From Streptomyces griseoaurantiacus (GTDB lineage Bacteria > Actinomycetota > Actinomycetes > Streptomycetales > Streptomycetaceae), in NCBI GenBank assembly GCA_014656015.1, contig BNBP01000053.1, forward strand, positions 1 through 49,347: DNA of 49,347 nt, written 5' to 3'. Of this stretch, positions 18,501-24,757 are shown one piece after another. The notes beneath the pieces were generated by a model that did not search any database, was not told the DNA's origin, and saw only the letters and a program-made list of their open reading frames with translations. Numbering within the stretch: the first letter of the stretch is position 1; each line of letters begins with the position of its first letter. The position numbers and the translations under genes are program-made.

Positions 18501-19633
18501 AGCGTCCGCACCTCCACTCCGGGCAGCTCCATGAGGCCGTCCGTGGGCGGGACCCAGGCGAGCATCGTCTGGAACAGCGGGGTGTGCGCGGTGCTGCGGG
18601 GCGGGTTGACGAGCTCCACGACCCGCTCGAAGGGCAGCTCCGCGTTGCGTACCCCGGCCCGGACCGTGGCCCGTACCTGCCGCAGCAGCGCGGACCCGGT
18701 CGGGGCGTCCGCCAGGCGTATGCGAAGCGCCAAGGTGTTGACGACGAAGCCCATCAGGCCGTCGAGGTGCTCGCCCCGGCGGTTGGCCGTGGGTGTGCCC
18801 ACCACGAGGTCCCGCTGCCCGGACAGCCGGGACAGGACGATCGCCCACCCCGTCAGCAGGGTGGAGAACAGCGACCCCTCGTGCCGTTCGGTGACCGCCT
18901 TGAGCGCGACGGTCAGTTCGGGGCCGATCTCCAGCCGCGCCCGTGCGCCCGTGTGGTCCTGCGTGGGCGGGCGGGGCCGGTCGGTGGGCAGCTCCAGCAG
19001 TGGGGGCGCGCCCTCGAGCAGGTCGGTCCAGTAGGTCTCCTGCGCGAGCGGCCCCGGGCCGGCCATCCACGTCCGCTGCCCGCGGGTGAAGTCGGTGTAC
19101 TGCAGGGGCACCGGCGGCAGCGGGTCGGGTTCGCCGCGCAGCAGGGCGGTGTAGAGGGCGCCCGTCTCACGGAGCATCATGCTGCGGGACCAGCCGTCGA
19201 ACATGGCGTGGTGGACGGTGAGGACGAGGACGTGGTGCTCGGGGCCGAGGATCAGCAGGCGTCCCCGGGCCAGGGGTGCGTCGGCCATGTCGAACGGGGC
19301 GAAGCTCTCCCGGCGCACCAGTTCCGTGACGCGTGCCTCGGCGTCGGGGAGGCCGGTGAGGTCGTCCACGGCCAGCCGGAACCCGCTGTCCGGGGGGTCG
19401 ACCCGCTGCTGGGGCTCGCCCCGGGACGGCACGATGCGGGTGCGCAGCACCTCATGACGGGCGGTCACCGCGTCGAGCGCCCGGCGCAGCACCGTGCGGT
19501 CGAGGGGGCCGCGCAGCCGGAAGGGCATCGGCTCGTTGTACGCGGCGTGGGCGCCCTCCCGCTGGGTGAGCAGCCACAGCCGGCGCTGGCCGTACGAGAG
19601 GGGGGAGGAGGCAAGGCCGGGCAACGTTGTCAT
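15542..19633 (-). CDS. NRPS, C-A-PCP-TE, first gene of the detoxin/rimosamide-type operon
   Basis: This 1363-aa single-module synthetase has, in order: a condensation domain (10-455) with intact HHAMFDG at 141-147; an adenylation domain (495-1015) with IYTSGSTGRPKG and the A10 Lys1004; a peptidyl carrier domain with GGTS and Ser1061; and a type I thioesterase (1115-1345) with GLSYG (Ser1190), Asp1217 and GHWELLEG (His1322). The specificity pocket read against GrsA PheA is D-A-H-F-L-G-G-L-Y-K, which I cannot assign. A low-complexity Asp/Ala/Gly insert sits at 600-630. In detoxin-like products one residue is attached by an ester to the beta-hydroxyl made by the hybrid enzyme, so this C domain may form that bond. 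The start codon has only a weak upstream AGAGG. Confidence 0.92.
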   Translation of the reverse strand: MTTLPGLASSPLSYGQRRLWLLTQREGAHAAYNEPMPFRLRGPLDRTVLRRALDAVTARHEVLRTRIVPSRGEPQQRVDPPDSGFRLAVDDLTGLPDAEARVTELVRRESFAPFDMADAPLARGRLLILGPEHHVLVLTVHHAMFDGWSRSMMLRETGALYTALLRGEPDPLPPVPLQYTDFTRGQRTWMAGPGPLAQETYWTDLLEGAPPLLELPTDRPRPPTQDHTGARARLEIGPELTVALKAVTERHEGSLFSTLLTGWAIVLSRLSGQRDLVVGTPTANRRGEHLDGLMGFVVNTLALRIRLADAPTGSALLRQVRATVRAGVRNAELPFERVVELVNPPRSTAHTPLFQTMLAWVPPTDGLMELPGVEVRTLPVPFAPAKFDQVLALREEDGRIVGELDYATALFDRTTVERHLRYLVRVLEQLARAPERAVDEYALMDEAETAALLADWDATGFRAPGERPGADGDGAGAPDARAAAGEERAAPPSRPAGLLARFEEWVRTAPEATAVVAGDRSLTYAALDRRANRLAHALIARGVGEDQVVALHAGRTAELVVGVLGILKAGAAWLPLDPGQPVRRLAAMVADARPALVLTDQRDPDADAGLDGDAAPDGDAERGRDADAGPHAFPAAARPLTAVEAEGGSEDAPGVTVPDSALAYVIYTSGSTGRPKGVAVTHGNVLNLFDQWLDRFGATPGEATSAWSSIGFDASVHELLLPLTTGAALHLVPEEVRGDPAALMDWLREHRVVQAFLPPAYVRWIDEAPHERLAGLALRQVLTGVESLPEGALHRMTTALPGLRICFGYGPTETTLYSTAHLDPRPVDGPCPIGRPLPGTRLYLLDERMRPVPPGVVGEVYIGGASVARGYLGHPELTAERFLDDPFVPGGRVYRTGDLARRLPDGNAEYAGRRDDQIKLRGFRIEPGEVEAALLALPGVREAAVLADRDPAGELRLVAGLGRGGEPARQPHEWRAALAAHLPDHMIPSAFVELPALPLGRGGKLDRAALLEKARAALTSRVNTGTPRDHVEMTLHRIWSRLLLHPRIGITDDFFDVGGTSVSAIKVAHAIGEEFGTPLPIQDVIRHRTIEALAERLRRGGPRPPGGNLLELRPGTGRRRLICVHPAGGTAFCYLPLADALPEDIGVFGIQAPGIEPGEEPLPGVEAMAEAYLDLVDARPEEFLVLCGLSYGGLIAHEMGRLLARAGHRRLSVVLLDTQATEDPAARAAIEPVTYEEFTEKLVRFNGMYPGIEADQLARYHATYNHSRATARAHEPRPTTVPLTLIEAAADGPGPGGPHPTRDFWRRRARAGLTVVPLDCGHWELLEGVQVTSVAEAILADMDRLHAAEPVRRSVPSGTRGLR

Positions 19634-20190
19634 CGACGGGTGCAGCCTCTCAGTCGTGATACCGGAAGGTGCGGGGTGCGGAAACTGCGCACCGGCGGAC
19701 GCCCGGCCGGCGACGTGCCGGACGAGGCGAGGTGGTCACTGGGAGGGTGGGGGAATCAGAGTCGGACGAAGATCCACTGGCTCGGACAGCACAAGAGTTT
19801 TGGACAGCGCGATGACCATGTCAATGGCGGCCCGGGGGACGCGCGGGAGCCGGCCGAAGCGATCATTCCGTTCGTGTGCGTGGCCAACGGGGCGTTGAGC
19901 GGCGGGAATTCGGGTGCGCGACCCGGTTTTCGCGGTGGGTGGTCACGGCACGGTTCACCGGGTCGTGCGGGGGCGAATTCGGGTCAGCGTGCTCCCTCGC
20001 CGTCGCCCGGCGTGCGCGCGTCGGCGCAGGTGGCCCGGGTCCGCCCGGGGGTGGCCGGTGGCGAAGTGGATCACTTTTCGGACAACGCCTCGCGGGGAGG
20101 AGAGATCGCCGATGTGCGGGGCATGCTCCACGCGTCGCGCCGGGTCCCGCCGTCCGGACGCCCGGTCGTGGCCCCGCGCGCGGGACCCCT
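19634..20190. other. 557-bp leader region upstream of the NRPS operon, no convincing gene
   Basis: The region separates the NRPS start from the end of the dioxygenase gene and contains the only obvious promoter for the biosynthetic operon. It includes a candidate promoter at 19796-19824 and a palindrome AAGTG-GAT-CACTT at 20064-20076. A plus-strand ATG at 20111, behind a GGAGGAG sequence, opens a short Arg-rich frame that runs into the dioxygenase gene; I do not believe it is a gene. Confidence 0.5.
19796..19824 (-). promoter_or_regulatory. Candidate promoter of the NRPS operon
   Basis: On the minus strand a perfect -35 hexamer TTGACA (19824-19819) is followed after 17 bp by AAAACT (19801-19796). 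The -10 match is partial. It would give an untranslated leader of roughly 155 nt. It is the best sigma-70-like match I found in this GC-rich leader, but read by eye. Confidence 0.4.
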
Positions 20191-21129
20191 TCAGCCCTCC
20201 GAGGGAGCGAGCACGATGTCGAAACGCACCCGGCTCCAGGTGCCCTCGACGGTCCGGCCGTCCGGTGTGGGAGTACCGGCCGGCTGCCGCTCGAACCGCT
20301 TGATCAGGGAGTCCCTGATCCCGAAGACGGAGTCCTCGCGGCCGACCGGGTCCCCCTCGGGGAAGATGTGCGTCACCAGCGTGCGCGCGCTTTCGTGCGC
20401 GACCTTGAAGTGCAGGTGCGCGGCGCGCAGCGGTGAACGGCCGGCCGCGCGCAGGAGCCGCCCGACCGGGCCGTCCTCGGGGATGGGGTACGGCGTCGGG
20501 GTGAGTCCCCAGAAGCGGTAGCCTCCGTCCTCGTCGGTGCGCAGGCTGCCGCGCGCGGAGCGCCGTGCCGGGTCGTACTGGACGTCGTAGCGGCCCTCCT
20601 CGTCGGCCTCCCACACGTCGAGGCACGCGCCCGCGAGCGGGGTGCCGTCCGTGCGGGTCACCGTGCCCTCGACCCAGCAGGGTTCGCCCGGGGCGCCGAA
20701 GGAGAGGTCGCCGCCGAGCGGCACCCGCGGGACGTCCTCGACGAAGAACGGTCCGAGGACGGTCGCCTCGGTGGCTCCCCCGTGGGCGGTGCCGTTCACG
20801 TTGACGGTCTGTGTCGAGGCGCCGAGGACGTCGGAGAGAAGGATGAACTCCTGGCGTGTGTCGTCGGTGAGGTGGCCGGCCCGGGTCAGGAAGTCGATGG
20901 CGGCGGCCCATTCCTCCTGGGTCGGCCGCGCCTCGCGCAGGAAGGCGTGCAGATGCCGGACCAGAGACACCATCAGCTCCTTGAGCCGAGGGTCGGGGCA
21001 GGCGTCGAAGGAGGCGACGACGGCGTCGACGAGCGCTCCCTCGGCGGCCTCCCGCGCGGGGCCGGGCCCCGTGGCGGGGCGCGGGCGGGCGTTCTCGGGG
21101 GCGGGTTCCGGGTGTGCCTCGGTGCTCAT
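20191..21129 (-). CDS. Intradiol ring-cleavage dioxygenase, probable hydroxyquinol 1,2-dioxygenase
   Basis: The 312-aa protein has the N-terminal helical dioxygenase domain (about 30-110, with TQEEWAAAIDFLTRAGHLTDD) and the catalytic beta domain. The four ferric ligands are in place with family spacing: Tyr181, Tyr214, His238, His240. Hydroxyquinol 1,2-dioxygenase is preferred over catechol dioxygenase because the gene is coupled to maleylacetate reductase, whose substrate is the product of hydroxyquinol cleavage. The ATG overlaps the stop of that gene by 4 bp. An unusually long Pro/Ala-rich extension (first 25 residues) precedes the domain. The pair would form the lower part of resorcinol or related aromatic catabolism. 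Confidence 0.88.
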   Translation of the reverse strand: MSTEAHPEPAPENARPRPATGPGPAREAAEGALVDAVVASFDACPDPRLKELMVSLVRHLHAFLREARPTQEEWAAAIDFLTRAGHLTDDTRQEFILLSDVLGASTQTVNVNGTAHGGATEATVLGPFFVEDVPRVPLGGDLSFGAPGEPCWVEGTVTRTDGTPLAGACLDVWEADEEGRYDVQYDPARRSARGSLRTDEDGGYRFWGLTPTPYPIPEDGPVGRLLRAAGRSPLRAAHLHFKVAHESARTLVTHIFPEGDPVGREDSVFGIRDSLIKRFERQPAGTPTPDGRTVEGTWSRVRFDIVLAPSEG

Positions 21130-22178
21130 CCTCGTTCTCCTCTCCACGCGGCGTACAGCAGGGCCGTGAGGTTCTCCTCGGTGACGGGGGCCGGGTTGCC
21201 CTCGGGTACGGCGGCCAGGATCGGCGCGACCGCCCGCGCGATGCCCTCCTCGGGCATGTCGTGCTCGCGCAGGGCGTGCGGGGCGCCGACCCGCGCACGC
21301 AGTGCCGCGAGTCCGGCCACGGCGGTGGGGGCGCCGAGGGCGGCGGCGATGCGCCCTTCGGCCTCGGGCGCGTGCGGGGCGTTGAGGGCGAGGACGTGCG
21401 GCAGGACGACGGCGTGGGTCTGGGCGTGCGGAAGGTCGAACATGCCGCCGAGCACATGGCAGATCCGGTGGTGCAGGCCCGAGCCGGCCGAGGCGAAGGA
21501 GACGGCGGCGAGGTGGGCGCCGTACAGCGTCTGTTCGATGCCCTCGAGGCCGCCGCCGTTCCGGGCGAGGGCGGGCAGCCCGGCGGCCAGCGCCCGGATA
21601 CCCTCCGTGGCCAGCGCCCGGTCGATGGGGTCGGCGCGCGGCCCCCACATCGAGTCGACGCAGTGGGCGAGCGCGTTGAGTCCCGAGGCGACGGCCAGGG
21701 CGGTGGGCAGCGAGGTGAGCAGCGCGGCGTCGTGGACGACGGCACGCGGCAGGACCGCGTCGTCGACGCCCGTGGTCTTGGTGCCGCCCTCGGTCAGTCC
21801 CCAGACGTTCGTGGCCTCGGAGCCGGCGTAGGTGGTGGGGACGGCGAGGAGCGGCAGGCCGGTGGTGAGGGCGACGGCCTTGCCGAGTCCGGTGGCGGAG
21901 CCGCCGCCCACGGTGACGAGGGTGTCGGCCCGCGCGTCCGCGGCGGCCGCCCGCGCCCGGTCCGCCACCTCGGCCGGGACGTGCATGACGACCTCCTCGT
22001 GCCGGCGCACGACCGGCAGTTCGGCCGCGATCGGGTCGGCGGCGGCCGCGGCGCGGCGGGAGGCGATCAGCAGGACGCGGCGGGCGCCCAGGCGCCCGGC
22101 CTCGCGGGCGACCGCCCGCGGCGCGTCCCGGGGGGCGAAGACGACCCGCTGGGGCAGCGTCGTGTGGGTGAACCTCAT
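21126..22178 (-). CDS. Maleylacetate reductase
   Basis: This 350-aa protein belongs to the iron-containing alcohol dehydrogenase fold. The nucleotide-binding loop VGGGSATGLGKA and the stretch LPLLAVPTTYAGSEATNVWG are typical of maleylacetate reductases, as are the metal-site histidines in NALAHCVDSMW, HHRICHVLGGMFDLPHAQTH and the following LPHV. The enzyme reduces maleylacetate to 3-oxoadipate with NAD(P)H. The start MRFTHTTLPQRVVF fits the family; an upstream ATG at 22253 would add a disordered tail across the repeat region. Stop and start overlap (ATGA) with the dioxygenase gene, so the two are co-translated. Confidence 0.92.
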   Translation of the reverse strand: MRFTHTTLPQRVVFAPRDAPRAVAREAGRLGARRVLLIASRRAAAAADPIAAELPVVRRHEEVVMHVPAEVADRARAAAADARADTLVTVGGGSATGLGKAVALTTGLPLLAVPTTYAGSEATNVWGLTEGGTKTTGVDDAVLPRAVVHDAALLTSLPTALAVASGLNALAHCVDSMWGPRADPIDRALATEGIRALAAGLPALARNGGGLEGIEQTLYGAHLAAVSFASAGSGLHHRICHVLGGMFDLPHAQTHAVVLPHVLALNAPHAPEAEGRIAAALGAPTAVAGLAALRARVGAPHALREHDMPEEGIARAVAPILAAVPEGNPAPVTEENLTALLYAAWRGERG

Positions 22179-22233
22179 GGGCGCAGAGTCCACCACGGGG
22201 GCGGCCCCGGGTCCACCGTCGGCGCCGGACGCC

Positions 22234-22316
22234 GGCCGCCTCCGTCGGTTCACGGAGGCGGGCCGCCTCCCGCCGGTTCACGGACGCGGGCCGCCTCCCG
22301 CCGGTTTGCCGAAGCC
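22234..22316. repeat. Three tandem 27-28-bp repeats upstream of maleylacetate reductase
   Basis: Three adjacent units begin GGCCGCCTCC at 22234, 22261 and 22289. Units one and two share the core CGGTTCACGGA; the third has diverged after CCGCCGGTTT. The first unit also forms a hairpin with 9-bp arms CCGCCTCCG / CGGAGGCGG. The array lies in the 229-bp divergent region between the reductase and the DinB-like gene, so it could be a multi-site operator. Confidence 0.7.
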
Positions 22317-22407
22317 GCAAGGAAGCGTGCGAGGCACGGTCGGCCCGAGGACACTGGCCCCGGACCCGGTCCCCCACCTCGATCACCCCCGGAAGCAGGC
22401 AGCCACC

Positions 22408-22911
22408 ATGGTCACCTCGTCCTCCCGCCGCACCGTCCGCACCGACACCCCGCCGCCGCGCACCGGTGACGGTGAGCTGGACGTCCTGCGCGGCTTCCTC
22501 GACTACCTGCGCGCCTCCGTCGCCGCCAAGGTCGAGGGCGCCCCCGAGCCCGGCGTCCGTTCGGCGGCGGTGCCCTCGGGCACCAATCTGCTCGGTCTGC
22601 TCCACCATCTGACCCATGTGGAGCGGGCCACGTTCCTCGGCGACCGCGTCACCGACTGGCAGGCCACCTTCCACGCCCCCGCCGAGGACGGTGTGGACGA
22701 GGTGGTCGCCCGCTACCGGCGGGCGGTCGCCGAGGCGAACGAGGTGCTCGACACCTGCACCGACCCCGGGGCACCGCTGCCCCGCGCCCGGCCGGGCGGG
22801 CGCCCGCCGGCCGTCCGTCGGGCGCTCACCCATCTGATCGAGGAGACGGGGCGCCACGCCGGTCACGCGGACATCCTGCGCGAACTCCTCGACGGCTCGA
22901 CGGGGCGGTGA
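22408..22911 (+). CDS. DinB superfamily protein (DUF664)
   Basis: This 167-aa protein has the four-helix DinB pattern. Helix one contains LDVLRGFLDYLRASVAAKVEG. A HxxxxE-type metal-site segment reads LLGLLHHLTHVERATF, and the C-terminal LTHLIEETGRHAGHADILRE provides the other two histidines. Metal-binding DinB proteins of this subtype in actinobacteria are often mycothiol-dependent transferases or uncharacterised stress proteins. The ATG chosen follows a GGAAGCAGGC stretch. It is divergent from the hydroxyquinol genes, with a repeat array in between. Its substrate is unknown. Confidence 0.88.
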   Translation: MVTSSSRRTVRTDTPPPRTGDGELDVLRGFLDYLRASVAAKVEGAPEPGVRSAAVPSGTNLLGLLHHLTHVERATFLGDRVTDWQATFHAPAEDGVDEVVARYRRAVAEANEVLDTCTDPGAPLPRARPGGRPPAVRRALTHLIEETGRHAGHADILRELLDGSTGR

Positions 22912-22923
22912 GCCTGGCCCGGG

Positions 22924-22937
22924 GTGCCCTCGGGCAC
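22924..22937. terminator. Small hairpin between convergent genes
   Basis: GTGCCC-TC-GGGCAC lies just after the DinB-like gene and before the convergent reductase gene ends at 22972. A second short inverted repeat GCACG-TTC-CGTGC follows. They may together serve as a weak bidirectional terminator. Confidence 0.35.
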
Positions 22938-22971
22938 TCGTGAAGATCCGGCACGTTCCGTGCGGCCCGGC

Positions 22972-23934
22972 TCAGGGAACCAGCACGATCCTGCCGAACA
23001 CCGTGCCCTCGTCCATCGCCCGGTGGGCGGCCGCCGCCTCCGTCAGGGGCAGTACCTCGTGCACGGCCGTGCGCAGTCCGCCACGTGCGGCCTCGGCGAA
23101 CTGCGCCGCCCGCACCGCCTGCCGCTCGGGGCCGGGCACGGTGTCCAGGCTCAGGGTGGCGAAGGTCAGGGACCTGCGGAAGCCCGTCACCAGGGGGGTG
23201 CCGAAGTCCGCGGGGAGCTGCCCGCCGACCACGCCGACGATGAGGTAGCGGCCGTTGGGGTTCAGCCGGTCCAGGAATCCGGGGAGTCCGGGGCCGCCCA
23301 CGACGTCGATCACCACGTCGAAGCCCTCGGGCGCGTCCGGGCCGCCCCCGCCCGCGCGGTCGAGGACGTGGGTGGCGCCCAGGTCGCGCAGCCGTCCGCC
23401 GCGCTCCGACGAGGAGGTGGTGACCGCCACCGCGCCCGCGCCTCCCTGGGCCGCGAGCTGCACCGCGGCGATGCCGATGCTGCCCGCCGCGCCGCGCACC
23501 AGCACGCTCTCGCCGGGCGCGAACCGGGCGCGTTCGAGGGCGAAGTGGGCGACGACGGCGGAGCCGCCGAGGGTCACCGCCTGGGCCGGGGTCAGCCCCT
23601 CGGGCAGCGGCAGGACGTCCTCGACGGCGGCGACGGCCCGCTCGGCGTATCCGCCCGTCAGCCCGGTGAAGGCCCATACGCGCCGGCCCTTCCAGGAGGC
23701 GTCCACGCCCTCCCCCACCGCCTCGACGACGCCGGCGACCTCGCTGCCGAGGAGATGGCCCTCCTTGAGGCCGAGGCCTCCGATGGTGGCCCGGCGGATC
23801 ACGGCGTCGACTCCTCCCACCCCGATCGCCTCGGTCGCGACCCGCACCTGCCCCGGGCCCGGGGCGGGCACCGGCAGGTCGACGACCTCCAGCCCCTCGG
23901 GCGCTCCGAACGTCCTGATCACAACGGCCTTCAT
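22972..23934 (-). CDS. Zinc-independent MDR family NADPH-dependent quinone oxidoreductase
   Basis: This 320-aa medium-chain reductase has the GroES-like N-terminal domain without the Cys/His zinc ligands of alcohol dehydrogenases and the nucleotide-binding motif GAAGSIGIAAVQLAA near residue 150. The N-terminus MKAVVIRTFGAPEGLEVVDLP is typical of quinone/zeta-crystallin-like reductases. It probably reduces quinones or enones with NADPH. A GAGGAG ribosome-binding site lies 6 nt before the ATG. It is divergent from a TetR-family regulator with 108 bp between, so it is probably repressed by it. Confidence 0.9.
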   Translation of the reverse strand: MKAVVIRTFGAPEGLEVVDLPVPAPGPGQVRVATEAIGVGGVDAVIRRATIGGLGLKEGHLLGSEVAGVVEAVGEGVDASWKGRRVWAFTGLTGGYAERAVAAVEDVLPLPEGLTPAQAVTLGGSAVVAHFALERARFAPGESVLVRGAAGSIGIAAVQLAAQGGAGAVAVTTSSSERGGRLRDLGATHVLDRAGGGGPDAPEGFDVVIDVVGGPGLPGFLDRLNPNGRYLIVGVVGGQLPADFGTPLVTGFRRSLTFATLSLDTVPGPERQAVRAAQFAEAARGGLRTAVHEVLPLTEAAAAHRAMDEGTVFGRIVLVP

Positions 23935-24042
23935 GGCGACTCCTCGTTCCTCGGGGCGGCCGGCCCGCGCTTCCTCCCGGCGGGCCCCGCCGGTTCCCGA
24001 ACGTAACGGACGCCCCCGTCCGGTTGGCTAAAGTGAGAGACG

Positions 24043-24666
24043 ATGAGCGAGCAGATGACTCACCCCGCCCGCGCCGACGCCCGCGACAACCGGGCCCGCA
24101 TACTGGACGCCGCCCGCGCGGTGTTCGGCGAGGAGGGCCTCGGCGCGCCCATGCGCGAGGTCGCCCGCCACGCGGGCGTCGGCCCGGCCACGCTGTACCG
24201 GCACTTCCCCACCAAGCGCGATCTGGTCCTGGAGACGTACGCCGAGCAGCGGCGCGTGTGCCGGTCCGCGGTGCACGAGGCCCTCGCCCACGCCGACCCC
24301 TGGCACGGCTTCCAGGACGTGGTGCACCGCATCTGCGCGCTCCACGCCGAGAGCCGGGGCTTCGCGGACGCCTTCATGGCGGCCTTCCCCGAGGCGATGG
24401 ACTTCGCCGCCGACCGGGAGCAGGCGGTGCGCGCGGTCGCCGAACTGAGCCGCCGTGCCCAGCGGGCGGGCCGGCTGCGGCCCGGCTTCGTCGTGGACGA
24501 CCTGGTCCTGATGCTCATGGCCCACCGCGGCCTCCACGACGCCCCGCACGCCGTCCGCCTGGCGGCCTCACGCCGCTACGCCGCCTACGTCATCGAGGCG
24601 TTCCGGGCCGTCCCGGAGGGCGCGGCCGAGGCGCCCCTGCCGCCGGCCCCACGGCTGCGGGGGTGA
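24043..24666 (+). CDS. TetR family transcriptional regulator
   Basis: The 207-aa protein has a TetR DNA-binding domain at about residues 17-63: NRARILDAARAVFGEEGLGA, then REVARHAGVGPATLYRHFPT and KRDLVLETYAEQ. The C-terminal ligand domain belongs to the SCO4313-like group by its pattern of short helices and HRGLHDAPHAVRLAASRRYAA, though that match is from memory. It is divergent from an MDR quinone reductase. The GGACG...CGTCC inverted repeat just upstream of its start (about 24008-24021) could be its operator. Confidence 0.92.
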   Translation: MSEQMTHPARADARDNRARILDAARAVFGEEGLGAPMREVARHAGVGPATLYRHFPTKRDLVLETYAEQRRVCRSAVHEALAHADPWHGFQDVVHRICALHAESRGFADAFMAAFPEAMDFAADREQAVRAVAELSRRAQRAGRLRPGFVVDDLVLMLMAHRGLHDAPHAVRLAASRRYAAYVIEAFRAVPEGAAEAPLPPAPRLRG

Positions 24667-24713
24667 CGCCGGCCCGGGCACCGGACCGAGCCGTGGGGGC
24701 GGGCCAGGTTCCC

Positions 24714-24753
24714 GCAGGGCCGGTCCTCGGCAGGGCCGGTCCTCGCCGGACCG
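24714..24753. repeat. Tandem 16-bp duplication with terminator-like hairpin
   Basis: GCAGGGCCGGTCCTCG occurs twice in perfect tandem (24714-24729 and 24730-24745). The second copy pairs with the following bases to form CGGTCC-TCGCC-GGACCG (24737-24753). It lies between the convergent TetR and SGNH hydrolase genes and probably acts as terminator. Confidence 0.6.
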
Positions 24754-24757
24754 CTCC

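Noticed and set aside
15389..19700. Long plus-strand open frame opposite the C-A-PCP-TE NRPS
   Set aside because: Same cause: high-GC codon bias leaves the complementary frame open. No protein family pattern is visible.
20111..20303. Short plus-strand frame starting MCGACSTRRAG behind a GGAGGAG sequence
   Set aside because: It runs antisense into the conserved dioxygenase end, is Arg-rich and lacks any recognisable motif. It is also not MbtH-like.
22234..22316. Possible CRISPR array
   Set aside because: The three units are directly adjacent without spacers of even length, and no cas genes are present.
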